Below, one piece after another: positions 17,407 to 25,827 of a DNA stretch of 64,000 nucleotides; within the stretch, counting starts at the first letter, position 1; the number at the start of each line of letters is the position of its first letter. This DNA is from Limnohabitans sp. Rim11. GTDB taxonomy: Bacteria > Pseudomonadota > Gammaproteobacteria > Burkholderiales > Burkholderiaceae_C. The notes beneath the pieces were generated by a model. It was not told the DNA's origin. It worked only from the letters and a program-made list of their open reading frames with translations, and made no database searches. A program made the position numbers and the translations under genes. Where the stretch lies: contig NZ_CXOM01000002.1 in assembly GCF_001269365.1 (NCBI RefSeq), positions 527,439 through 591,438 of the forward strand, read 5' to 3'.

Positions 17407-19571
17407 CAACTACGCCCAACGTGTCTTCTGATGCCTTTCCTAAGGCGCCTTTTGACTATGTTCCGCAAATTCGCCTTTATCAAAATTGGTTGAAGCAACA
17501 TCGCGGCATTTCTTTTGATCGGTACGAAGATTTGTGGCAATGGTCGATCTCGGACTTGGATGTTTTTTGGCAAAGTATTTGGGATTACTTTGATTTGCAA
17601 TCCCCAACACCCCACACCGCAGTGCTGGCCAAGAACGCCATGCCGGGTGCGATTTGGTTTCCAGGCGCCCAAGTCAATTACGCCAGTCAAGTTTTGCGCC
17701 ACGTGGACGCCGCACATGCTGCAGGTTTTCCGGCACTCATTGCGCAAAATGAATTGGGCGTTAGGCAAGAAATCTCTTGGCCTGAACTGAAGCGGCGAAT
17801 TGCTTCAATGGCCTTGCACCTGCAAGCTCAAGGCCTTCAGCCGGGTGATCGGGTGGCGGCTTATTTGCCTAACATTCCAGAAGCCATCATTGCTTTTTTG
17901 GCCACTATCAGTGTGGGTGGTGTTTGGAGCATTTGCGCGCCCGACATGGGCACACTGGCGGTGCTCGATCGCTTTAAGCAAATTGAACCGAAGATTCTGA
18001 TTGCTTGCGATGGCGTCACCTACGGCGGTAAAAACTATGACCGCATGGGTGTGGTGCAAGAATTGAAAGATGCGCTGCCGACGGTGCAGCACGTCATTGT
18101 GTACGACAACATTGGTGTTGCAGATTTGGCCAGCAACGAAGTGGCTGCGGCCATTCGCTTTTCTGAAACGACGCTGCGACAAGGACCAGAGGTCGATCAC
18201 TTCGAACCCATGGCCTTGCCCTTTGATCATCCGCTGTGGGTGGTTTATTCGAGTGGTACCACCGGCTTGCCCAAACCCATCGTGCACGGACACGGCGGCA
18301 CTTTGATCGTGGCCCTGGCGCTGAAAATTTTGCACAACGATGTGGGCTGCAGTTATCACCCCAACACGTGGGGCGAACGTTTCCATTGGTACAGCTCAAC
18401 CGGCTGGGTCATGTGGAATGCCCAAGTGGGTGGCTTGCTCAATGGCACCACCTGTGTCATTTATGACGGCAACCCGGGTGGTAGCAAAGACAATCCAGAT
18501 TGGACAACACTCTGGCGTTTTGCTGCGGACAACCAGGTGACATTTTTTGGCGCAGGAGCGGCATTCTTTGCCAACTGTCAAAAGGCCGGCATTGAGCTGA
18601 GTCAATGTGGTGATTTGTCGCGCATCCGTGCATTGGGCACGACGGGCTCACCGCTGTCGCCCGACACTCAAAAATGGGGCAATGCGCAATTCAAAAATAT
18701 TCAAAAAGCGTACAGCCAATCGAGCTACTTGCATCGCGAAGAAGATGGCGATATTTGGTGGTGCAACATTTCGGGCGGTACAGACTTTTGCGGTGCCTTC
18801 ATTGGCGGCAACCGAGAGTTGCCTCAAGAGCCTGGCGTCATGCAGTGTCGCTTGATGGGCTGTGCGGTAGAAGCCTGGAACGAAGCGGGAGAGCCTGTGC
18901 ACGGCGAAGTGGGCGAACTGGTTTGTGTTCAACCGATTCCCTCGATGCCTTTGTACTTTTGGAACGATGACCAAAATGCACGGTACTTGGCCAGCTACTT
19001 TGAAATGTATCCTGCGGGCCGCGGCCGCAAGCCTGGTGGCGGCGATGCCGATGCATCGTACGGCGGTGTTTGGCGCCATGGCGATTGGCTGCGCATTGGC
19101 GCGGCAGGTCAGGGCAAACAAGGTGGCGAGGGTTGCGTTATTTTTGGCAGGAGCGATGCCACGATCAATCGGCATGGATTGCGCATGGGCACCAGCGAAC
19201 TTTATAGCGCCGTAGAAGCTTTGCCTGAAGTGATGGACAGCATGGTGGTCGACCTTGAATACTTGGGCCGCGAAAGCTACATGCCCTTGTTTGTGGTGTT
19301 GATGCCCGGTATGAACTTAACGGACGACGTTAAAAACAAATTGAACAATGCCATCAAAATAGCGCTAAGTCCGCGCTTTGTGCCGAATGAAATTTTCCAG
19401 GTGGCAGAAATTCCCAGAACCTTGTCGGGCAAAAAGCAAGAGTTGCCTATCAAGAAATTGATGTTGGGTCAGCCACTTGAAAAAGTGGTGAACAAAGATG
19501 CCATGGCCAATCCGGCTTGCTTGGATTGGTATGTTGATTTGGCCAAAAAGCATTTGGCCAAATCAATTTAA
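17403..19571 (+). CDS. Acetoacetate--CoA ligase
   Basis: Activates acetoacetate to acetoacetyl-CoA, linking ketone-body or polyhydroxybutyrate turnover to central metabolism. The ANL-family AMP-binding motif is YSSGTTGLPKPIVHGHGG (near 281-298); GRSDATINRHGLRMGTSE and the C-terminal lysine region TLSGKKQELPIKKL are present. At 722 residues it is longer than the usual 650 or so. Part of the excess is a Gly-rich stretch, AGRGRKPGGGDADASYGG, before VWRHGDW and another short insert after it. ATG 17403 overlaps the upstream stop. Confidence 0.93.
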   Translation: MTTTPNVSSDAFPKAPFDYVPQIRLYQNWLKQHRGISFDRYEDLWQWSISDLDVFWQSIWDYFDLQSPTPHTAVLAKNAMPGAIWFPGAQVNYASQVLRHVDAAHAAGFPALIAQNELGVRQEISWPELKRRIASMALHLQAQGLQPGDRVAAYLPNIPEAIIAFLATISVGGVWSICAPDMGTLAVLDRFKQIEPKILIACDGVTYGGKNYDRMGVVQELKDALPTVQHVIVYDNIGVADLASNEVAAAIRFSETTLRQGPEVDHFEPMALPFDHPLWVVYSSGTTGLPKPIVHGHGGTLIVALALKILHNDVGCSYHPNTWGERFHWYSSTGWVMWNAQVGGLLNGTTCVIYDGNPGGSKDNPDWTTLWRFAADNQVTFFGAGAAFFANCQKAGIELSQCGDLSRIRALGTTGSPLSPDTQKWGNAQFKNIQKAYSQSSYLHREEDGDIWWCNISGGTDFCGAFIGGNRELPQEPGVMQCRLMGCAVEAWNEAGEPVHGEVGELVCVQPIPSMPLYFWNDDQNARYLASYFEMYPAGRGRKPGGGDADASYGGVWRHGDWLRIGAAGQGKQGGEGCVIFGRSDATINRHGLRMGTSELYSAVEALPEVMDSMVVDLEYLGRESYMPLFVVLMPGMNLTDDVKNKLNNAIKIALSPRFVPNEIFQVAEIPRTLSGKKQELPIKKLMLGQPLEKVVNKDAMANPACLDWYVDLAKKHLAKSI

Positions 19572-19583
19572 ACATTGCACAAA

Positions 19584-20567
19584 TTAGTTCTTGTGCAAGT
19601 CGGCGTTCAGGCTGCCCCAGCTCTCGGTGCGGGGGATGGCTTGAACCGCGCCTGACTGTGAATCGCGTCGGAACAAAATGCCATTGCGGCCAGACAGTTC
19701 GCGTGCTTTGACCACGCTGCCATCGGGCATTTTGACGCGCGTGCCGCCCGTCACATAGCAGCCGGCTTCCACCACACAATCGTCGCCCAAAGAAATGCCA
19801 ATGCCTGAGTTGGCACCCAGCAAGCAACGCTTGCCAATCGAAATGACTTCTTTGCCGCCACCCGACAAAGTACCCATGATGGAAGCGCCGCCGCCCACGT
19901 CACTTTGATCGTCGACCAACACGCCAGCACTGATGCGACCTTCCACCATGGAGGCGCCCAATGTGCCCGCATTGAAATTGCAGAAGCCTTCGTGCATCAC
20001 GGTGGTACCCGATGCCAAATGCGCACCCAAGCGCACTCGGTCAACGTTGGCAATGCGCACACCAGACGGCACAACGTAGTCCGTCATGTAAGGGAATTTG
20101 TCGACCGCTTTGACGTCAAACACAACGCGTGCTGCGCGAGCGCGCAGACGTGCCGCTTCCAATTGATCAAGGGGACAAGGGCCCATGGAGGTCCAGGCCA
20201 AATTGGCCAACATGCCAAAGATGCCTGTCAAGTTGGCTTGATGTGGTTTGATGAGACGATGGCTAAGCAGGTGCAGACGCAAGAACACATCGTGTGTGTC
20301 TTTGGCAGGTTCAGACAAATTGGCAATGCTGGTTTTAACCGCCACCACATTGACGCCGCGTAACTCGCAAGGACCTAAGGCTTTGACGAATGCTTCGCCC
20401 AAATGCGTTTTGGCATCGGCGTCACTCAACACCTGGCTGCCAGCTTCTTGAATGCCTTCGGCCAATTGGGGCGCGGGGTACCAAGTGTCTAAGACGGCAC
20501 CGTCTTTGGCCAAGGTTGCCAAGCCATAGGCCACAGCGCTGCTTTGAATCATGGGAGGGGTTTGCAT
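19584..20567 (-). CDS. dapD: 2,3,4,5-tetrahydropyridine-2,6-dicarboxylate N-succinyltransferase, actinobacterial type
   Basis: Lysine/diaminopimelate biosynthesis enzyme with a left-handed beta-helix. The 327 residues share long blocks that I recall from mycobacterial Dap[95 protein letters not shown] and VKARELSG. The Escherichia-type DapD common in betaproteobacteria is about 274 residues and looks different. It stands alone, convergent with the acetoacetyl-CoA synthetase gene 12 bp away, with no other dap gene in the window. Confidence 0.92.
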   Translation of the reverse strand: MQTPPMIQSSAVAYGLATLAKDGAVLDTWYPAPQLAEGIQEAGSQVLSDADAKTHLGEAFVKALGPCELRGVNVVAVKTSIANLSEPAKDTHDVFLRLHLLSHRLIKPHQANLTGIFGMLANLAWTSMGPCPLDQLEAARLRARAARVVFDVKAVDKFPYMTDYVVPSGVRIANVDRVRLGAHLASGTTVMHEGFCNFNAGTLGASMVEGRISAGVLVDDQSDVGGGASIMGTLSGGGKEVISIGKRCLLGANSGIGISLGDDCVVEAGCYVTGGTRVKMPDGSVVKARELSGRNGILFRRDSQSGAVQAIPRTESWGSLNADLHKN

Positions 20568-20623
20568 GGTGTTGAGTTAAAAAATCAAAAAAGAGATTAT
20601 CGGGCTTTGTGATGAACTTTGCT

Positions 20624-21712
20624 TTATTGCAATTCTGAAAGATCAATGCTTTGCTGCTTGAGCCATTCACCTTGCGTGTTTTGAAAGCCCAGCTGAATTT
20701 GCTTTTGGGCCCAATTGAAATCAATCAAGGCAAAGTGATTTTGAGTGATCAAGTCGCCCAGTCGATTGGGGCCCACTTCTTTGGCGGTGGTCCATGCATG
20801 CGTGATGCCGCTAGAGGTGAGTTCGTACAGCGGATAGCTGTTGCCGCGCTTGCTTTTATAGATGGCACCAATGTGGCGATCACCGGATAAGAAAACCACG
20901 CCTTTGGCTTGCGTTCTTTGAATGAGGTGCTCCAGTTTTTCCAGCTCTTTTGGAAAGTTGTGCCATGACTCCCAGCCATGCCCCTCAGCGACCACCTGAA
21001 TGCCAGACACGATCAAACGAACATCCGCCGTTTGCTTCAGTTGCATTTCAAGCCACTGCCATTGCGCATCACCCAGCATGGTTTTTTGCGGGTCGGCATC
21101 GGGCAGGTAACGCTCTTTGCCAGGCGCATCTCGTTGGTCGGTGACTTTGGGCCGAGACTTAAACCAGCGGGTGTCTAGGAGAACCACTTGAACACGTTGC
21201 CCGACTGGGCCAAATTGATAGGCATGGTAGAGGCCTTCACGCTGACGCCGCGGATCGTTGGCGGGTAACTGCCAAAAATCAAGGAAGGCATCTTTGGCCA
21301 GTTGTTTGTTTGAAAAATCGGCGCCACCGTCGTTTGGCCCCATGTCGTTGTCGTCCCAAATGGCCAAATGAGGAACCTCTTTGCGCAATTGGGCAAAGCC
21401 AGCCTGTGTCGCTTGGGTGGCGTAGGCCGTTTGCAAAGCGTTTGATTGCCAGGGTCTTTTGCTGGCGTACACGTTGTCACCGCCAAAAATAAACAGGTCG
21501 GGTTGCGATGCCAAGACAGCGCGCCAAATAGGCTGCGGTTTGTTTTGATCAATGCAAGAGCCAAAGGCAATGCGTTGGACTTTTTGCGGCAAAGCAGGAA
21601 GGCTTGCAAATGGTGGGGCAGCGGGGCTGCTTGCGATGCTGTCCAAGGCGCCGCCCAGCCCAGACATCAGGGTCCCCAAACTGGTCACTTTTAACAATTT
21701 TCGGCGGTCCAA
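20624..21712 (-). CDS. PhoD-like alkaline phosphatase/phosphodiesterase
   Basis: A 362-residue metallophosphoesterase. The N-terminus MDRRKLLKVTSLGTLMSGLG looks like a twin-arginine export signal. Metal-binding blocks are FGSCIDQNKPQPIWRAV (51-67), DLFIFGGDNVYASK (near 72-85), LAIWDDNDMGPNDGG (near 117-131) and VVFLSGDRHIGAIY. The D-x-D-Y/H replacement DDNDMG and the SGDRH box are typical of PhoD. The protein is short, like a compact subgroup of the family. It probably releases phosphate from esters in the periplasm. It is divergent from the TetR regulator, but no link is proven. Confidence 0.88.
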   Translation of the reverse strand: MDRRKLLKVTSLGTLMSGLGGALDSIASSPAAPPFASLPALPQKVQRIAFGSCIDQNKPQPIWRAVLASQPDLFIFGGDNVYASKRPWQSNALQTAYATQATQAGFAQLRKEVPHLAIWDDNDMGPNDGGADFSNKQLAKDAFLDFWQLPANDPRRQREGLYHAYQFGPVGQRVQVVLLDTRWFKSRPKVTDQRDAPGKERYLPDADPQKTMLGDAQWQWLEMQLKQTADVRLIVSGIQVVAEGHGWESWHNFPKELEKLEHLIQRTQAKGVVFLSGDRHIGAIYKSKRGNSYPLYELTSSGITHAWTTAKEVGPNRLGDLITQNHFALIDFNWAQKQIQLGFQNTQGEWLKQQSIDLSELQ

Positions 21713-21776
21713 GGCTTGCTCCTGTCAGCCCAAGCGGGCACAACTTTCAAATTAGACGAAGCGGATATTTTATGAC

Positions 21777-21786
21777 TGATCAGTTC
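21777..21786. promoter_or_regulatory. Palindrome before the TetR regulator gene, possible operator
   Basis: ACTGATCAGT is a perfect 10-bp palindrome, extended imperfectly to ATGAC...GTTCAT, 32 bp before the tetR start in the 105-bp divergent region. Position fits autoregulation by the TetR protein; there is no other support. Confidence 0.3.
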
Positions 21787-21817
21787 ATGTTTGTCGATCA
21801 ATGGCTAGAATATTGAA

Positions 21818-22474
21818 ATGACCACTGCCAAAGAACCCGTAAAAAAATCCTTCAAAACACAAATGTTGGAGGCCAGAGAATTGGCCATCACGGCCTCAGT
21901 GAACCGATTGCTTTCGGAAAAAGGCTTTGATGCGATGACGGTGGATGAAGTGGCGGCAGAGGTGGGAATTGCCAAAGCCAGTTTGTACAAACACTTCAAC
22001 AGCAAAGAAGAATTGGCGTGTGCAGCCATGGTGTTGGCCATGCAGAAAGCGCAGGCGTTTCTAGAAAATCTCGATCAACAAACAGACATTGAATTGGCTA
22101 AGCCTTCACAAAGTGCAGCTTTGAACAAACTCATGGCGACAATACGTTGGACCTTGCAGCTCAAACTGGCAGGCGAAATGCCAACCTTACCCAGTCAAAA
22201 CTCCAGCTTGCGCGCAACCCTGATGGCCAGTCGGCCCTATATGGATGGTTTGATGCGGGTCAGCGATTTGCTGGGCGGCTGGATTGTTCAGGCACAACAA
22301 GAAGGCCACCTTAATTCGGCGCTGCCACCCATTGCCATTTTGTACACCTTGTTTGCCAGGGCCTGTGACCCCGTGGTTGAGTTTCTCAAAATGAGTGAAC
22401 TTCATTCCGATGAAGAAATCATTGAGATGGTCATGACCACTTGTTTTGCGGGCCTCAATGCGCGAGCCCATTAA
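21818..22474 (+). CDS. TetR/AcrR family transcriptional regulator
   Basis: A 218-residue regulator. The N-terminal helix-turn-helix is NRLLSEKGFDAMTVDEVAAEVGIAKASLYKHFNSKEELA (about 28-66), the standard TetR pattern. The C-terminal ligand domain is not recognisable to a particular subfamily. Genes on either side are a divergent PhoD-like phosphatase and a convergent metallophosphoesterase, so a phosphate-ester link is conceivable but only a guess. Confidence 0.9.
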   Translation: MTTAKEPVKKSFKTQMLEARELAITASVNRLLSEKGFDAMTVDEVAAEVGIAKASLYKHFNSKEELACAAMVLAMQKAQAFLENLDQQTDIELAKPSQSAALNKLMATIRWTLQLKLAGEMPTLPSQNSSLRATLMASRPYMDGLMRVSDLLGGWIVQAQQEGHLNSALPPIAILYTLFARACDPVVEFLKMSELHSDEEIIEMVMTTCFAGLNARAH

Positions 22475-22483
22475 ATTAGAAGT

Positions 22484-23311
22484 TCAAGCTTCAACACGCA
22501 CAATTTTCTGCGCTTCAAAAGCCAGCTGTTCATTTTTTCTGGCGTAGCCCAATGGGTTGGCCACCACACGACAGCCCTGGCTGACGTAGTTGTGCGCACA
22601 GTGCAAATGACCATGCAACCAAAGCGTGGCCTGAGGTAACAAATGATCAAGTGCGTTGCAAAATCCTGCAGTGCCAGGGCTTAGGCCATACCGAGGATCT
22701 GCACTGAGAAGGCTTGGTGCAAAGTGGGTAATGACTACAGTAGGTCCATCGAATGGCTCCGACAAGGCATTCGTTAACCACGCTTGGTCAGACTGTGCCT
22801 GCGCTCTAACAGCGTCCGATAAAAACGGCGCGCCTTGAAAAGTAGTGCCTGTTTTCTTGAGATAAAAATTAGCAGCACGTTCAGCTTTTTCTCTGGCTTT
22901 AAGTTGTTGTGTCAATGGGCCAGAGGTAGGAACAAGAGCTTCGAAATTACTCCACAAGGTGCAACCGATGAACCGCACACCGCCAAAAATTTCAACACGT
23001 TGGTGTAAAAAAACAATCTCCAAACGCTTGCAAGTGGCCTGCAATTTTTCATGCGCTTCTTCAAAGGGCATGCCGTCATATTCATGATTGCCGGGCACAA
23101 AGAAAACAGGTACCGGCCAAGCCCCTAAATCTTTGCGAGGCGAGAAACGCGCCAAGCCAAAGTCTTGATCTTGTTGGCCCAACAACATCGAGCCCGCTTG
23201 ATAAGAGCCAATGTCTCCCGCCAAAATTAGGACGTCTGCAGAGGGTGCAACTTCAGGGCTGAAATGAGGATGCGTTTCTAAATGCAAATCAGACAGAAGT
23301 TGAATGTTCAT
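22484..23311 (-). CDS. Calcineurin-like metallophosphoesterase
   Basis: A 275-residue phosphoesterase. Metal-binding motifs in order: LSDLHLETHPHF (near 5-16), LILAGDIGSY, VFFVPGNHEYDG and the final WLHGHLHCAHNY. The start is the ATG at 23311, which overlaps the LysR stop as TGATG; the longer open frame to 23452 would lie inside the LysR gene. It is therefore co-transcribed with the LysR gene. Substrate unknown. Confidence 0.88.
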   Translation of the reverse strand: MNIQLLSDLHLETHPHFSPEVAPSADVLILAGDIGSYQAGSMLLGQQDQDFGLARFSPRKDLGAWPVPVFFVPGNHEYDGMPFEEAHEKLQATCKRLEIVFLHQRVEIFGGVRFIGCTLWSNFEALVPTSGPLTQQLKAREKAERAANFYLKKTGTTFQGAPFLSDAVRAQAQSDQAWLTNALSEPFDGPTVVITHFAPSLLSADPRYGLSPGTAGFCNALDHLLPQATLWLHGHLHCAHNYVSQGCRVVANPLGYARKNEQLAFEAQKIVRVEA

Positions 23312-24285
23312 CAGAGCCGTGCCCCTTTGAAAACATCGTGTGCAATGCGGATCAAATGTTCTCTTAACCAAATATGATCGCTTTGGGCATGCTTGCGCCG
23401 ATGCCACAACGCATCGACGTGCAAGGTGGGCACCTTGAAGGGCAACTCGCACATGAACAGTTCATCGGCAATGCCGGTGGTGGGCACAAAGTGCTTGGGC
23501 AAGACGGTGAGCAAATCGGAGTTGACCACCACCCGGCCTGCTGTAAAAAACTGATTGACGGTCATCACCACACGCCTGTGTCTGCCAATCGAGGTCAAGG
23601 CTTCGTCAATGAAGCCATAAGGCCGCCCTGAAAAACTCACGAGCAAATGTCGCGCATTGCAAAACTCATCGAGCGTGATATTTTTCTGTGCCAATGGATG
23701 GCCTCGGCGCATGACGCACACATACTCGCCGTCATACAAACGATGATGTTCAAAGGCCACGGCCTCACCCGATTGGGCTTTGGCGGTTAAGTCTGCTAGA
23801 ACTGCAGGAAAGTAGCCCAGAGCCAAGTCGGCCGTGCCTTCGTTGAGCATGTTTCTGGGGTCGCGGGTGGTCAGAGGCAGGACCCGAATAGACACCTTGG
23901 GTGCATGGTGTTCAAGCGCTTGTCCTAAACCACCCATCAGCTCGGCGGCCGTGGCATCTGCCATGGCCAGCACAAATGCATTGCGCGCTTCAGTGGGGAT
24001 GAATTGTTGTGGCACCAACGCCGATTGCAATTGATCCAATGCTTGCCGCACATTGGGCCAAAGCATCAGGGCAAAGGGTGTAGGCGCAATGCCGTGCCCT
24101 TCACGGCGGACCAAATCATCGCCCAGGGTTTCTCGCAGTCTGCGCAAGGCATTGCTGACCGCAGGCTGCGTGATGGACAAGTTGCGCGCAGCTTTGGTCA
24201 GGCTTTTTTCAGCCATGACTTCATCAAAGACCCGAAGCAAATTCAGGTCTAGGGTGCGGAAATTGGTATGGATGGGCTCAATCAT
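23311..24285 (-). CDS. LysR family transcriptional regulator
   Basis: A 324-residue regulator with an N-terminal winged helix (DLNLLRVFDEVMAEKSLTKAARNLSITQPAVSNALRRLRETLGDDLVRREGHG, 13-63) and a periplasmic-binding-like effector domain. The sequence resembles the NodD/NahR/LinR-like group that senses aromatic compounds, by the DLNLL start and QPAVSNALRRLR; this placement is tentative. It is the first gene of a two-gene unit with the metallophosphoesterase and is divergent from an unknown membrane protein. Confidence 0.9.
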   Translation of the reverse strand: MIEPIHTNFRTLDLNLLRVFDEVMAEKSLTKAARNLSITQPAVSNALRRLRETLGDDLVRREGHGIAPTPFALMLWPNVRQALDQLQSALVPQQFIPTEARNAFVLAMADATAAELMGGLGQALEHHAPKVSIRVLPLTTRDPRNMLNEGTADLALGYFPAVLADLTAKAQSGEAVAFEHHRLYDGEYVCVMRRGHPLAQKNITLDEFCNARHLLVSFSGRPYGFIDEALTSIGRHRRVVMTVNQFFTAGRVVVNSDLLTVLPKHFVPTTGIADELFMCELPFKVPTLHVDALWHRRKHAQSDHIWLREHLIRIAHDVFKGARL

Positions 24286-24368
24286 TTCGTTTGTGAATGA
24301 TAAGCATCATAAATATAAAGTTGAACAACACTAGAGTAAACCCTAAGATTCGTTCATGGTCAAGCATT

Positions 24369-24383
24369 AAGTGACGTTCACTT
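24369..24383. promoter_or_regulatory. 15-bp inverted repeat in the LysR divergent promoter region
   Basis: AAGTGACGTTCACTT has perfect 6-bp arms around CGT. It lies 45 bp before the start of the unknown membrane protein and 84 bp before the LysR start, a usual place for a regulator site. It lacks the classic T-N11-A layout exactly, so the binding protein is uncertain. Confidence 0.4.
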
Positions 24384-24427
24384 GAAGCTAAGACCTTTGA
24401 AATCAATCTCCTGATGAGGTCACCCAC

Positions 24428-24928
24428 ATGAACCGCAATTTTGTTCACTTAGAGTATTCAACAAGCCACCCTGGTGTGGAGCGCGCAGAGCAGGTCGTGG
24501 CCAATATCAAGCGCATGGGCGAAACATTCAGCCCCACCCGAACTTTGGCCGCCATGTTGTTAGCGGCTGTGGTTGCTGCCTTTGTTGTGGTTGCAGATCA
24601 GATGATTGACACTTGGGCCGATGGTCATTTGCTGGCCGCTTGGGTGGCCCTTTGGGCTGTGGCATTTGCTGCTGCGGGCTTGTTTGCCGGCACTTCAAAA
24701 ACACTGGCTTTCCAAATCAAAGCAGGTTTGGATGCTTGGTCCGCCAAGCTGGCTCAAAACCGTGCTGATGACCGCATGTGGGCCATTGCTCAAACAGACT
24801 CGCGCTTGATGTCCGACTTGCAGTCAGCCGTGGGTCGTGAAGAAGCGTCTTCGCTTAACAGCACCAGCCCAAGCGCAACACAACGCCGTGTTTCACGCAT
24901 CTTGCGCAATCGTCAGTTTTACATTTGA
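24428..24928 (+). CDS. Unknown membrane protein with two predicted helices
   Basis: A 166-residue protein I do not recognise. Two hydrophobic segments lie at about 40-58 and 68-88. The part after them (about 89-166) is hydrophilic and probably cytoplasmic. The N-terminal 40 residues have no signal sequence. It follows a palindrome in the LysR divergent region. Its last 36 bp overlap the 3' end of the convergent EamA gene, so the two transcripts are antisense there. Coding is supported by a full-length frame, an AGGT-type ribosome site upstream and codon use like its neighbours. Confidence 0.75.
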   Translation: MNRNFVHLEYSTSHPGVERAEQVVANIKRMGETFSPTRTLAAMLLAAVVAAFVVVADQMIDTWADGHLLAAWVALWAVAFAAAGLFAGTSKTLAFQIKAGLDAWSAKLAQNRADDRMWAIAQTDSRLMSDLQSAVGREEASSLNSTSPSATQRRVSRILRNRQFYI

Positions 24929-25792
24929 GTCTTCAGCAGGTCGCTGAGAGGCCAAGTAAATTCCGGGAAGAATAAGGGCTGCGCCAATGGCATGGTGCAC
25001 GCCCAAGGTCTCGTTCAATAGAAACCAGCCTACCAAACTACCATACAAAGGGCCCAAGTAAAGACTTGCAGCGACCCGACTTGCCCCCAAGGTTTTTTGA
25101 CAAAACCCATAAGCCCAGTAAGCCCCCACACCTGGAAAAACAGCGGCCACAATGACCAATGCGGCAGCCTCTATAGACCAAGCGGGGTGAGCACTTGCAA
25201 ACCATTCAGCCAAAGCAAATGGCAGCAAGACAACACTTCCCCCCATGCAAGTTGCAGCCAACCTGGCCGTCGAACTCAAGGGGCTGGCCCATTTTTTCAA
25301 AAGCAAAGCGTAGGCTGCCCAAGACACCATGGCAATCACAATCAGCCCGTCACCTAAGACCCAAATGACTTGAGACAAGGCCGCCCATTGGCCTTTGACC
25401 ACTACGTGCAAGACGCCAAGCAAGGCGATGAAAACGCCCACCCCTTGTTTGAAAGAAAACTTTTCTTTAAGGCCCAGTACGGCCCCTAAAGTGATCAAGA
25501 CGGGTGAGGCCGCGTAAATCAGGGCAATGTTAATGGCCGTGGTCGTTTCGCCCGCCCAGTAAACCCATGCGCCACAAATCAGCATGCCCAGAAAACCCAG
25601 TGTCAGGTATTGGGGCCAGACCTTGAGGGTTTGGCGTCTTTCGCGCCAAAGTTCTTCTCGAGCAATGATCGTCAAAATCAAACCCGCAAGCGACCATCTC
25701 CCCAAAGCCAGAACATGGGGGGAAATGATGCCGGGTGCTATTTTGGCGACGACGTAGTTCACCGCCCACATGGCAGGGGTGAACCACAGCAA
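24893..25792 (-). CDS. EamA/DMT family transporter
   Basis: A drug/metabolite-type transporter with about ten membrane segments and two EamA repeats. The first repeat begins LLWFTPAMWAVNYVVAKIAPG and the second GDGLIVIAMVSWAAYALLLKKW. No ATG exists at the expected place. TTG at 25792 is the annotated start, but the frame stays open upstream to a CTG at 25829-25831 next to the pckG stop, and that stretch ([12 protein letters not shown]) looks like a natural N-terminus. The first ATG (25771) would cut into helix 1. Function probably amino-acid or metabolite export. Confidence 0.85.
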   Translation of the reverse strand: MLWFTPAMWAVNYVVAKIAPGIISPHVLALGRWSLAGLILTIIAREELWRERRQTLKVWPQYLTLGFLGMLICGAWVYWAGETTTAINIALIYAASPVLITLGAVLGLKEKFSFKQGVGVFIALLGVLHVVVKGQWAALSQVIWVLGDGLIVIAMVSWAAYALLLKKWASPLSSTARLAATCMGGSVVLLPFALAEWFASAHPAWSIEAAALVIVAAVFPGVGAYWAYGFCQKTLGASRVAASLYLGPLYGSLVGWFLLNETLGVHHAIGAALILPGIYLASQRPAEDSNVKLTIAQDA

Positions 25793-25827
25793 AGCTTGCG
25801 CCAGCTTTTGGCGCGAGTCTGCGTTTG

